DNA of 64,000 nt from Branchiostoma floridae (GCF_000003815.2 NC_049997.1:9325060-9389059), one strand, 5' to 3'. Shown: positions 44,101 through 54,290, numbered from the stretch's first letter. Notes: generated from the sequence alone by a model not told the origin. A program made the numbers and translations.

Positions 44101-45612
44101 CAGTTACACTCTTCAAATGTTTATATGGCTGTTGTCATGATAAGAAAATGGCGCCCCCTTTTTTTATGACGCCCGTTGGCAGTTAAACGTGAGAGTGTAA
44201 CGCGTGGCCTCGAAGTACGAGTTCAAACTAATAAAGGAACTCCCGACATGCGCACTGGGCTCCAACATTCAACAGGATCATCCTTGGTACAAAAGAATTG
44301 GAGGATCAATGTTTGGGAGATTCAGAGATCAGGAACGAATCGGCTGACGACGGAATGATCTGTTACAATCAGTGCCTGATGTTGTTTGATGGAAACTGAC
44401 AGGGTCCGGATTTCATTGGTCAAACCAAGATAAAAGATCCTTGGTCAAACGCCAAAAAAACGGGAACGCTAGCTAGGTTAGAGCCTTACAATGTAGAACA
44501 GTAACCATTTTCTGTAGGGGTAGGTTGGGAAGAGATGGTATGTGGCGGTGTTGAGTGAAATAGAGAACAAAATTGACATGGGAAAATGGTGAACTCGCGT
44601 ACCCGTGGAGTGACCTTGGCGACAGGTGGTGACCTTGGAATAGTAATTGAAATTTAAATCTTGCTCCGTAACTGTTTAAACATTGTCCTATTTGAAAGTC
44701 CTGCACTTTTGTTATTATCGTTGCACGTATGAGATAACGCACCAACTTTATATTTTCATATCATTTCTAGTTTGATTGTTCACTGATTTTGTTAGCTATT
44801 TTACTATCGATATCAATAACGTGGGAAATACTATCAAAACAAAATATCATGTTAATTTCAGGGGAACGACAGCAAAGCAACAAAGATTAACAAGTGGTTT
44901 GGCAGGTAGAACAATACAATAGTGCGTAACCTAAACAATAGGAATGTTGTGTATGTACCTGTACGGCCACGACGCGGGACAACCGGGCGCGTCTCATCCA
45001 GTCCTCGGCGGCGGTGCCGTCCCATCCCGGCGGCGTCACCGCCTCCACCTGCCTGCTCCAGAACACGCCGTTCCGCACAATGTCCGAGATCGATCGGAAC
45101 GTAACGGTGTGGTTAACGCCACTCCATTGTCTGAACCCCGCCCGGACTGACAGTCGTGATTTACCGGTCGCGTTTCCCCCGATGCCCGCCCCTGTTCGAT
45201 CCGACGCAACAGGCCGATTAAGGTCCTGTAATTTCTCGGCCACAGGGTTAAGTTGCCCCGCGTGACCCCCTCCCGAACGGCGAGGATCAACAGGTAGCCG
45301 TGATTTGTCCCCTCCCTGACGTTCGTGCCATGTTGCCCCGCCGCTGACGGCAGAGATACGGCCACTCTCATCTCTATCTATCAGCGCATCGTAGCTCCCT
45401 CCCTCCCCGAGTGTTTCCGAGTCGAAGATGGCGGCGGGTTTCCTCTGTCCGATCTTCCAGCGGCTGTTCTTCGCTCTTTCCTCGGGGACGGCGTGCCTCC
45501 TCGCCCGACCGTCTTCCCTGGTTGTCGTGGGGAGCTGTACCATCAGCCCGAACAGCGTTCCCAACGTGAAAGCCAGTCCTACCATGATGTAGAGCCTTGT
45601 TTGTCTCGACAT
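37715..45612 (-). CDS. fjx1: Four-jointed / FJX1 family Golgi kinase, five coding exons
   Basis: Family role (known): a type II Golgi membrane kinase that phosphorylates Ser/Thr in the cadherin repeats of Fat and Dachsous, tuning planar cell polarity and Hippo signalling. Seen: joining 45612-44959, 41912-41819, 40673-40582, 39517-39292 and 38130-37715 gives 493 codons with all phases matching and GT..AG introns. Residues about 7-27 form a signal anchor after a short cytoplasmic tail; N147 and N167 lie in NxT sequons. The luminal part holds GVFWSRQVEA (182-191), EGCGRMLNRL (219-228), QIQGEVFSYYLSRVL (from 248), the catalytic-loop-like FDYLTANFDR (351-360) and the metal-binding FFDNE (DNE 395-397), all aligning with FJX1 as I remember it. 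The DNE triad is intact, so it is probably active. The start at 45612 was chosen because it directly precedes the anchor; an upstream in-frame ATG at 45894 would add 94 residues. Length is between human (about 437) and fly (about 583). Confidence 0.93.
39165..39183. repeat. ACT trinucleotide microsatellite
   Basis: About seven ACT units within intron 4 of four-jointed. Confidence 0.9.
39292..39517 (-). CDS. fjx1: four-jointed exon 4 (residues 281-356)
   Basis: 226 bp, starts in phase 0 with WAEVSHDVHL and ends inside a split Ala codon after FDYLT at a GTATGA donor. Contains the LSRWADHLIPAYIP and LSAAELGELAQWSDLIVFDYL blocks that align with FJX1. The acceptor TTTTTCAG follows almost directly on a LINE 3' tail. 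Confidence 0.92.
39527..39845 (-). mobile_element. 5'-truncated LINE in four-jointed intron 3, same strand as the gene
   Basis: Minus reading LKCKFKYIMTCDNPCMADIG, then KYIKEGLDIRNSPNDCKSLQ and a stop at 39667-39669, followed by a 3' UTR ending GCAATAAAGTCATTATTATT. The same coding block occurs in the 18.2-18.8 kb fragment. The tail stops about 9 bp before the exon 4 acceptor. Confidence 0.85.
40113..40575. repeat. Two-unit duplication, about 240 bp, in intron 3
   Basis: GTCAGCACAA, AATATT.CTTG, TCCCACTCG/ACCACTCG, AAGACGGAGACAAA (40292 and 40532) and GGGCTAACCCCAGGTGA repeat in order. The second unit ends against the exon 3 donor. Confidence 0.85.
40582..40673 (-). CDS. fjx1: four-jointed exon 3 (residues 250-280)
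   Basis: 92 bp, acceptor TTTGTTTAG, donor GTAAGC. Completes the split Gly codon and reads GEVFSYYLSRVLEIPNVPP, the conserved E.(F/L)SYYL.R.L....VPP block. It ends in phase 0 after NTNSHQ. A partial copy of its acceptor lies in intron 2 at 41005-41066. Confidence 0.9.
40943..41160. repeat. Two-unit duplication, 149 bp, in intron 2
   Basis: AACCACTTGATGAGTGAATTA occurs at about 40951 and 41100 (motif ACCACTTGATGAGTG), followed by AGCACA, CTGTAT.TTATT and GGTCGATGAAGA. Confidence 0.85.
41005..41066 (-). repeat. Duplicate of the exon 3 splice acceptor
   Basis: Minus reading TTTATCTTTGTTTGTATAG then GACAAGTGTTCTTC mirrors the true acceptor (TTTATCTTTGTTTGTTTAG then GAGAAGTGTTCTCC). Beyond this, the copy diverges and encodes nothing like exon 3. 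Confidence 0.85.
41819..41912 (-). CDS. fjx1: four-jointed exon 2 (residues 219-250)
   Basis: 94 bp. Acceptor is a pyrimidine-rich tract ending CCTACAG; donor is GTAAGG. In phase 0 it reads EGCGRMLNRLL ... RYRQNTDQIQ, matching the GGCGR..NRL and ..EQIQGE blocks of FJX1. The other two frames either stop or lose this match. It leaves one base (G) of a split Gly codon. Confidence 0.9.
41957..42110 (-). mobile_element. LINE-type 3' tail in intron 1
   Basis: Minus reading GCAATAAAGTTATTATTATT, the same ending as the intron 3 LINE (GCAATAAAGTCATTATTATT). No coding sequence is recognisable upstream, so only 3' UTR seems to remain. 45 bp from the exon 2 acceptor. Confidence 0.6.
42490..43205. repeat. 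Composite tandem duplications in intron 1
   Basis: GTGTGGGAGGA blocks at about 42518 and 42648, then a 159-bp unit from 42902 and 43060 (TTTCTTTTCAGTGCA, ACGACTCCACAGCAAATAAC, TTACTCATAAAAA). The unit includes a pyrimidine tract and AG on the plus strand that mimics an acceptor. Confidence 0.75.
43560..43930. promoter_or_regulatory. Candidate intronic regulatory block of four-jointed
   Basis: Repeat-poor stretch in intron 1 with homeodomain-like AATTAATAAA and a TEAD core GGAATG at 43796-43801. Function is inference from composition and position; no conservation data are available here. Confidence 0.2.
44959..45612 (-). CDS. fjx1: four-jointed exon 1 (codons 1-218)
   Basis: Holds the cytoplasmic tail, signal anchor, a low-complexity Gly/Arg-rich stem (about residues 30-160) and the start of the kinase-like domain. 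It ends in phase 0 after VVAVQ at a GTACAT donor. The exon is clearly GC-richer than the flanking DNA and is open on the opposite strand too, which yields antisense shadow frames. Confidence 0.9.
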
Positions 45613-47039
45613 CCCTTCTTCTTTGCCTCCCGCCACTCTCCCGTTTCCACCCGTGACTGTCGCTTCGATCTGCACCCGAAGACGGCTCAGAAATTCCCCC
45701 AGCGTACTCCCGAGGAACAGCGTGTCTCTCTTGGCCCCTGAATTACAACATTTTGCCGAGATCGAGCCAAATTTCCAAACCACATCAGCACGTAAGCCTG
45801 CTACAGTGCCGAGGTTTGTGTATGCGTAACGCCCGTAGAGCGCGCGGACGGCCTGTGTTGAAAAATGTATGACATAAAAGTGGAGGCGCTTCACAAATCG
45901 AACCCACAGATCTCTCCTCTAGTCAGGCGCGAGTTTTTAAGAGCGCAAACGTCAGAGCGTGCCGAGAGCTAATACAGTGTAGTGAGCAGGAAAATCCTCA
46001 AGTACCCTCCGGCTTTCTCCCTCTAGTGGACTGGCAGCCCAGCAGAATGCAGTCGGCGCTCGCAGCGGGAGAGATAGCTTTTGTCTGACTGTGTTTGAAT
46101 CGACTTGGCAGCTGCCTGGTTGGAGTGCAGTGGAGGCCGTTTCGCTGACTTCCTCCGAAAGGCGGCGGCCCGGTATCGGATAGGGCCGACGAATGAGTTG
46201 AGCGAAATGAAATTCCGAACCTAACCCGGAGAGATCTCGATTTCGCGTGACGACGGGTAACACTACCCAGGTCTCAAGTACTTTTATAAACCAGGGCCTT
46301 GCCCTCTGGACGAGTCCATTCTCTTCAACTAACAGGGCTCGGTACAAGTTCCACAATGACACTACAAAACTACTACTTCAGTTATATCGGAAAAACAAAT
46401 ACTGAAAGTATATTAATAACGTAAGTTCCGTTCTTGCTGGAAGCACTTTTATACATAGGTCTACTAAAGTACAGATGATTCAAACATTTTCTTTGGCCCT
46501 TCTATTGAATAATGGACGGTCCCAACACATGCGTTCGGACGGATGCCCAGCCCAGATGTAGACCTCTGGGGTTAGGAATCTACTGTAAATACAGAAATAA
46601 ATGCAACCGTCAATACAATGAACGTCTACATAAGAAACGGATGTGAAAATGGGGATATCTACACAGCATGATGAGAAAATATCGTTAAAACCAATAAAAA
46701 TCCAAGTGAACGAAATGGCAGCGACGCCATGAAAAGTTTGTCCCCAACTCCAAAATCCTAACATAAATGCTCCTAGCCAGAAATTATGTTGTCGTTTTCA
46801 GTCCTAGATATAGGTAGTGAGGTTAATTGTCTGTTAACCTCCTTAATTAAATGAAAATAACAATGTGTGTATTTACCCAACTTAAAACCTATTGCAAACG
46901 ATATTCGTGTTGTCAAAGTAGCACATCAATCGACTGAAATTCTTTAATTTCATTACATATGGCAAGAATAAAGACGAAGTCTCCTTTCCCCCTAATACAA
47001 TTGTTTCGGTTCACGCCTATATCAATAACTAGCCGAGCA
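45613..47039. other. Upstream region of four-jointed, likely including the 5' leader
   Basis: GC-rich up to about 46350, then AT-rich. Open minus frames at 45952-46362 probably reflect composition. No other exon recognised. Confidence 0.4.
46281..46290 (-). promoter_or_regulatory. possible TATA box of four-jointed
   Basis: Minus strand reads TTTATAAAAG, about 670 bp upstream of the chosen start codon. If used, transcription would begin near 46250 with a 5' leader of roughly 640 bases that contains upstream ATGs, including the in-frame one at 45894. The match is by consensus only. Confidence 0.25.
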
Positions 47040-47720
47040 GGCTGTGCGGGGTAACGTCACAAGTCAGCGGGGGGCAGCCCAAACAAGCCGCCGCCTGCAG
47101 GCCCGTGTAATGATCCACGCTAACACATGTAAACGTCATTACGCGCCACACGACGCGAAAACGGACGTCCCGTCACACGGCCGCCGATTCGCGCACGTAA
47201 AACGTGTCATTTCCGCCACTGACTGATATATAGGTCCGTAAATCTGCTGACCAATCGGGCGTCAGAGATGGGACGGCGGTTTTTGTCTCCATTTTTTCTG
47301 GGTTACTGAAAATGTCTCCGCGATCCCGCGATCCCGCCGAGCGACGGTAATAAGGCTTATGGTAGAGCCGGAATGGCCCGGCGTTCGATAGAGCACATTA
47401 GTGACAGTGTCGCGGCTTTAGTAAGCCAGAGAATGCGCAATTTGATTTAATAAATGGCCAGAGACGCGACGGAGAATGATCCCATGAAAATTGCTTTTAG
47501 CGAGAATGCCTCGCCATTTTATTTTTTACCATCCGCTGCAGAGTGCAGTATGATCAGCGAAATGCAATCTATTCGGAGTCGCCCCATAAGTGAGCTAAAT
47601 GCAATTGTGCACGTTCGAGTTTCAAGGACATTTTATAATGCCATTGCCAGCCGAAAGCTTGCTACTGACTCGATAGTGAAATGGCAACCACAGACAAGCA
47701 AAAAAGCATTTGGCTAGCAT
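47040..47720. promoter_or_regulatory. Candidate distal regulatory block upstream of four-jointed
   Basis: CpG-rich, repeat-free stretch amid repeat-rich DNA, with a CCAAT box (GACCAATCGG at 47250), CGTCATTACG, TGATTTAATAAATGG and a GATCCCGC direct repeat. Called by contrast with its surroundings only. Confidence 0.25.
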
Positions 47721-48290
47721 TCACTTCGTTGGAGTGCAATATTTTCTTCTCAAATATAAACTAATGAATTAACGCGGACAAGTTTTTTTACCACACCGCA
47801 TCGAAACGACAAAACTTCACTCAACGGGAAGTGGCATGAATTGTTTATGTTATAAAAGAAAACGATGAGTACTATAAGTAGTTTATGTAATGAAAGACAA
47901 CGGAGGAGTAGTATAAATTGTTTATGTTGTAAAAGAGTAAATAAAATACACACACAAACAGTAAACACGCCCCTAAGTGTGACAAATAAAGGAAATCCCA
48001 GTGTGTGTGATTAACATATGACGGGGCGTAATGACATGTCATTATCGGATGTAGACAAGTCATTAGAAAGCTCCCCGTAATTGGACATAATTAACAATGT
48101 GTTTATCATAATCAACAACGCGTTAATTAGAATTAATTGGCTCCCGTATTAGAGTCACAGCAGGGTGGAAAATGTAGTTTGGAAAATGTCAGAAATCTTT
48201 TGAAAAAATTCTACATAAGTTTTGCCTTCCTAAATATCTAGTGATGGGAAAATAACGACGCTATTGCAAGTGCAAAACGACAACACATTA
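47721..48290. other. Gene-free stretch
   Basis: GTTTATGTTGTAAAAGA-like blocks repeat two or three times at 47841-47940 (about 50-bp period). Nothing else seen. Confidence 0.45.
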
Positions 48291-48480
48291 AAAATAGCCA
48301 CCATAGCAAGCTCTCTGGGCCTTTTTTAGTCTTTTGGGGGCTCACAATACACTTTTGCTGGTGGCTCCTTTTTGTTCGGGATCGCTGGTGCTACCGACCC
48401 AGGCAAAAGTGTATTATTTGATGGCAAAAAGACGAAAAAAAGGCCCAGAGAGCGTGCTGTTGGAGTATGGAGGCTATAGA
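48291..48480. mobile_element. Foldback MITE with CTCTCTGGGCC arms
   Basis: GCTCTCTGGGCCTTTTTT at 48310 and its complement at 48436-48453; inner arms continue (GTCTTTT, ATACACTTTTGC). Outside, ATAGCC.CCATA also matches inversely on both sides after an 8-bp offset. Confidence 0.85.
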
Positions 48481-50003
48481 AAATGCTAAACCAGTTGACC
48501 TACTTCTTTCGGCACCCTATCCTTGCCCCATTTGCGTGTTCTCATTGTAAATTTGCGGGAAGACTACGAACCTGCAACATATAGTGAGTCTAGGTAGATC
48601 ATGGAAACGTTAGCAACACTTTCTAAATGTTCACACATGTCTCAGGCTTAGCGATTTAGTCCTAACTGAGTAGACAACATTAGAGAAATCCGATGTTTCA
48701 CAACACAAACATGTTCTAGATTCCACTCCAACAACAAAACCCCGAACATAAGATCCTCAGGCCACCTGTATTACTTAAAAGAAACGACAGAGAAGATTTA
48801 GACAATTCTTCCTAAAGTAGGACGATCCTGCTTGTTATTTCCAACCCACCAAATCCCCAGACCACCTGCCTGTGGAAAAGTGAGAGAGCAGAATTAGAAA
48901 CTTTCCCACCCGCCGGCTCTCCAAGTTTCCCCGCACGGAAATCCCCAACACAAACACGAGTTTTTGTTACGTGCTGAGAGGTTTGTGCATGGCTGCGTGT
49001 TGTAGTGGGCCGGGAAAGTTTGTTTATGATTAAGTCGGATCAGCACTCCGCTGGCTGACCCTGTTTGTGGATAAAGGGCTTGTTCATTATGTATAACCAA
49101 GGTTTGAATTATACATGAAGGCACTTTACAGAATCATTATTGTCGAGAGATTTTATCTGGAATTCTTCTGCACAATTTTCGTTACACAAAAATGGATTAA
49201 TAAAACATATGTATGCCATCGTAGAGACTGGCATTTAGGACAATATGACAGATTGGAATCGGAGTACGTTTGTATCTCTTAGTAATCTCCAATCAGACCC
49301 TACTGTAGCATAAGATACATGTAGTGTCAAAAGCTGGCAAAGGAATGTAGAATCTAAATTTATTTCAACTTGATTGCAATTAAGATTCATATTATGGAAA
49401 CCCGTAATTCTACTAGTACAGATTGGGTTAGAACTGACTACTAATCCTAACCCAGTCTTAAATAGTAGAATCGCAGATTGTCATCTGTCCTAGGAGATCC
49501 TAGGACAATCAGCGAATGTGCTAACTCCAAATCTCTACTGTGACATATAGAACATGTGTATTGCACACACACAGTACACCTGTTGCACCCTAAAAGTTCT
49601 AGCTCTATCTCAGTTGTACATCCAATATCATAGCTCCAGGGAACACGACTCTCCTCACAATGAATTTCCTGTTGAACCGACCCTTTCATACAACACGCCT
49701 CCCGGGGTCTCCTGGCAGGCGACCAAACCCGTCCTGTATCAGTACTGTCTCCCACCGGAGTTCGCAAAACAGACGGTAGACAATGATCGATACTTATAGA
49801 GCGTCTCTGGACTCCATATCTACGAGTAAAGCAAGATGAGTGACATATTCGATTGCGTAAGGATATAGATTATTTGCTTTGCAGGAGACTTAATTTTAGT
49901 TGAACGCAAAAGTTTGGTCTCTCTGGACGTTGAACGTCAGAATGAGTGCCGGTCTACCTTTTCAAAAATCGCTCACTCTCTTTAATAGTAGGCTGAACTC
50001 ACT
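48481..50003. other. Gene-free stretch
   Basis: Contains a Cys-rich minus frame of 106 codons at 49447-49767 that I do not recognise (see findings). No splice-supported exon. Confidence 0.35.
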
Positions 50004-50008
50004 CTCCA

Positions 50009-50111
50009 AGCAGAGGTTGGTGGGGAAAATCGTGACCTTTTCCTTTCATAATCCGTCGAAAAAAAAAATTATGAAAGGAAAAGGTCACGATTTTTCCCAC
50101 CAACCTCTGCT
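50009..50111. mobile_element. Near-perfect 44-bp hairpin
   Basis: 50009-50052 and 50068-50111 are inverse complements with one mismatch, around a 15-base loop containing an A-run. Arms start AGCAGAGGTTGGTGGGG. Could be a foldback MITE or a hairpin RNA source. Confidence 0.8.
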
Positions 50112-51924
50112 GAACTGGCTTCGTCACTGTCTATTTTATGTGCCTTTTGTTTCTTGTATGCCAGTTTTATGATGGTCTGCAATCGGAACCCAGTACATGT
50201 AATAATAAAAAAAATACAAGCAGAATTCATTCTAGTGTGAGCCTAGAAAATAAGAACATTGGTAAGAAAGAACGACGGCAGCGCCTAGCTATTGGGGCTA
50301 AGAGACATCGAACACGATTTTACACGCTTTAATTCTTTAACACCGACTACCTTTTAATTTCTGTTTTTTTGCTGTTGTTCAAAACATAATAGTGACTATA
50401 GCAATGATGGAACACGAAACGTCTGTCAGACATGCACTACTTCTACCCTTCGCCCGAGCGGACACAGTTTAGAACCATCTATACTACTAAGGCCCTCCTC
50501 GCTGACAAGTTGTGAAAAAAGCAGCACTTGTGTACGTACCGATAGTCTAACATAGCTGAACAAAAGCGGCGGCTCGGTTTGAATAACGGACCTGTCAAGT
50601 GGTCGCGCTGAGTAGTTTCATGTTGCTGTACCACCGCTGAGTCACTGTAGGTAGAGATAAACTATTCCGTGTCACAGTATGAGGAAACGAACTAAGATAG
50701 TTGCGATTATGAAACTCATTGATTTACAGCACAGGCTTTACAAATCTACGGCCCCAAATCTGTCATGCTGTATATGAAACGTCACAGAGTAGAATTGAAA
50801 GTCACACTCGTAGAAGGTACGATTTAATGTCGTAGGATTTCTAAGCAGGTTGCGACAGAACCAACAGCTCGTAAGGATAAAGGTCTTTTCGAGTACAAGA
50901 CAGCAGCACGACACATGCACAACTATCCCACGAATACCCTCACTTTGCGATCGTACGACAATCGTACGACAAAGTTAGCGCATACTTAGCAATATAATGG
51001 TGCTGTGTATTCTACATATATAGAGAACTTAGAAATTGAATACATTGGCAACATTATGGGGCCGTATCCCTTATATAATGATTTATCAAGCCTTGAGATA
51101 CATTGGGAAAAAGCGAATATAGCTTTGACAAATATTGGCAAAATTACAGTAGGGTAACGTTTCCCATGTGCCTTGAAAATGAGAGCTTCTGATGTCATAC
51201 TTGTGTGCGTAAGCCCAGGAGGTAGCCTTCATATCTCTGACAGTTGGACATAAATCATGTTTGTTTGAACAAATGTTTTAGGCTTGATTAAACATTTCTG
51301 GGAGGCAAATAAATATCAGGAAGACAAAAATGGATGATTCATGTTCCACAGGGGCTGGAAATCTGATCGGGGAAACGTGGAAAATGCACTTGTGAAAGCA
51401 TCAACTTGCCAATGTCAAGACATAGTCCAACAGACCAACACGCCTGCAACACGTGCACGTTTGGCGGTTAGCCTAGGCTAATATTCTTTAGCGCGTGAGG
51501 TACAATATTAGTGGGGTTGTCGAGGTATGGTTTTCCTACTTCATTCCATTCAAATGTCAGGTTTAACACCTTTATCATGTTACAGTGCATTCAGTATTCT
51601 TGTCCGAAATGAACAACTTTTCATACTTTTTACCCATTACCCATCCTTGTTTGCCGTCATAATCTAAGACACATTGGCCAATTCTACGAAGATTTCTCAA
51701 TAGTTATTGATAAACATCGATGAGGGGACCTATTGGAAAACTAGTTGACCGTCTTGGGCAGGTATTGGGACCCTGTCTGGTCCGCATTGGACAGGTGGGG
51801 TCAGGTACTGCTTGTGTATATCGGGATTTTTTTGTGAAAGATAAAAAGTGGCCGTTATGGCCAGGTGACCGGCTCCAAAGAGGTGACAGCTCAAGCAGGT
51901 TTGACTGTATTTTGCTTTCAAGTC
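50112..51924. other. Gene-free stretch with one dispersed repeat
   Basis: 50818-50970 is the second copy of the repeat at 36339-36480. 51888-51912 holds AGCAGGTTTGACTGTA, which looks like one end of a pogo-type element without a visible partner. Confidence 0.45.
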
Positions 51925-52440
51925 ACTTCTCCTGCACTCCCTCTACACTTCTCCTGCACTCCCTCTACACTTCTCCTGCACTCCCTCTACACTTCTCCTG
52001 CACTCCCTCTACACTTCTCCTGCACTCCCTCTACACTTCTCCTGCACTCCCTCTACACTTCTCCTGCACTCCCTCTACACTTCTCCTGCACTCCCTCTAA
52101 ACTTCTCCTGCACTCCCTCTACACTTCTCCTGCACTCCCTCTACACTTCTCCTGCACTCCCTCTACACTTCTCCTGCACTCCCTCTACACTTCTCCTGCA
52201 CTCCCTCTACACTTCTCCTGCACGCGTCTACACTTCTCCTGCACTCCCTCTACACTTCTCCTGCACTCCCTCTACACTTCTCCTGCACTCCGTCTACACT
52301 TCTCCTGCACTCTCTCTACACTTCTCCTGCACTCCCTCTACACTTCTCCTGCACTCCCTCTACACTTCTCCTGCACTCCCTCTACACTTCTCCTGCACTC
52401 CCTCTACACTTCTCCTGCACTCCCTCTACACCCTCTACAC
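51925..52440. repeat. 22-bp minisatellite, about 23 copies
   Basis: Unit CTTCTCCTGCACTCCCTCTA plus CA. Very few variants (CGCG, CCG, CTCT substitutions and one shortened unit). Because 3 x 22 = 66, it leaves long open frames that are artefacts of the repeat. Confidence 0.97.
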
Positions 52441-52885
52441 TCTTCTCCCTGCGCGTAACGACGATATCAGTCTAGACATAAGTATCATAAAACGTACAAC
52501 TCAGTCATAACCACCCACTCTTTGGTAACGTTACTACGACTTTGACGTCATCACACCTACATTTATGTGGTGTTTCTGACCATTTGGGCAAAAGCTGGAT
52601 GACACTTATGTTATCGTCTATGTGCATACGCTGTACAAATGCATATAGATGGTAAAAGTCATACATGGTTTAAAACTTTTACGTCTTGTAGCATTTATGC
52701 ATCTTGGTCCCCGGTGGTATATGTATTGTTGGTCAAGGAATCACACTGGGCATCTAAAGAACAAGGTACGTGCGAAGAAATATCTGAATTCAACCCGTGA
52801 GTTTGATAACAGAAAACCAGTCACCAAAGTCTGGAGCTGAGTTACATAGAGCTGAATATCTTGTGCACCCATGCACATGCACGCA
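52441..52885. other. Gene-free stretch, nothing recognised
   Basis: No feature seen. Confidence 0.4.
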
Positions 52886-53034
52886 TAAACACACACACAA
52901 AGACACACACACACAAAAAAAGCACAAACACACACACACACACACAGTCACACACACACACAGTCGCACACACAAACACACACACAAACGCACACACACA
53001 CACAAACAAACAAACACACACACACACACCATAC
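52886..53034. repeat. CA microsatellite, interrupted
   Basis: CA units broken by AAAG, GT and AAACA inserts. Frames through it are artefacts. Confidence 0.95.
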
Positions 53035-54288
53035 TGTATTACAGACAAAAGGAACTGGCTAAATCTTCCAACAAATCGACCACAGACAACACGTATAACA
53101 CCCTCTGCCGTCTACAAGAAACATCTGTCACCACACCGAACCATTTGGTCAAGTTCACCTGCTGTTCGGGACGCCATGACAGTACCCAGACACCTGACCT
53201 TTGACCCATATATCCGCGAAAAAATGCTGGGAAAATTCTCTCGGAGCGAAGGTCAGGAATTCTTCGCACGTCTTGTTAGGTTTTTCACGACAAGCTTACG
53301 TTTTGCAAAACAGGGAGATGAATGCTGTATCTCAATTTACAAATGTCCTGGATAATGCAAATGCCTTAACGTTCGCTATAAATGCGGAGATTTAATTTCG
53401 CTGTACTAGAACATAGAGGGACTTTGAATCCGTGACTATCTAGAAAACCCATTCTTTGAGCATAACATTTTGATAGACAAAGACATATAGTCTTAATATC
53501 ACAAGAGACGAGAAGAAGCATAACCAATGAACGTGTATTAGTTGTTTTGTATGTAGTGTATTAGCATGTACTTTATTACGAACTTTGTATTTGTATGCCT
53601 TTACGTTAGACACGAGTATGCTATAAAGGCTATATTTCATTATTTACAGTGTGTCCTCGTTCCAGTGCCCTAGCTGAGTAGGCGGTGCGGGAACACAGAA
53701 GCCGCCGACAATCAGCAGGTAATGACACACTAATGGTGTCTAATTGGTTCCTCTTCTGGGGAAGGGAGACGCTCTACAGGTTCACACACACACACTGATC
53801 AGGTATCACAAATAACACATCTGGGGAGACTTAGCCGCTGTCTTTGTTTAGTCTTGACTAGAGGAAAACATTGGCGGAAACACGGGAATCTGACTGGAGA
53901 GGGTAAAAATTTCATCACTGAAGCAGTTAATTCCCTTTTACACGATTCGTGGAGGAACGTTAACAAAAATCAGCAATTGACAATTTCGTTCCGAAAACAG
54001 TTTTAAAGTAAAAAAAATTACACTTTAAGTATTTACCATTGGCAGAGCTTGTTGGAACGATTATGCTGCTGAAAGAGCTAAATATTAGGGTCAGGATTGG
54101 CATCAATAGGTTAGAATGAACAATATCACATACCTTTACATACTTTGATATTGACAAAATACAGCAACGGGAAGATATTAACCAAATCAGCATATTGGGT
54201 GAATAAAAGAAACAAAACAAAATCAACCTGTGCAAATTTGAGCTTTTAAGTGAATAACCTGTCAACAAAACGGGCCCGAAAAATGGAG
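53035..54288. other. Gene-free stretch
   Basis: A plus frame to 53355 continues out of the CA repeat for about 100 codons without matching any family. Nothing else seen. Confidence 0.35.
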
Positions 54289-54290
54289 TA

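Noticed and set aside
44922-45829. Several plus-strand frames over four-jointed exon 1
   Set aside because: Antisense shadows of a GC-rich coding exon; the minus frame aligns with FJX1 and splices in phase.
45952-46362. 136-codon minus frame upstream of four-jointed
   Set aside because: No family match; most likely the GC-rich 5' leader or promoter region.
51865-52458. Open frame of 197 codons reading SPALPLHFSCTPSTLLLHSL repeats
   Set aside because: Entirely the 22-bp minisatellite; three units equal 66 bases, so frames stay open by arithmetic.
52861-53355. 164-codon plus frame beginning in His/Thr repeats
   Set aside because: First half is the CA microsatellite and the remainder matches nothing known.
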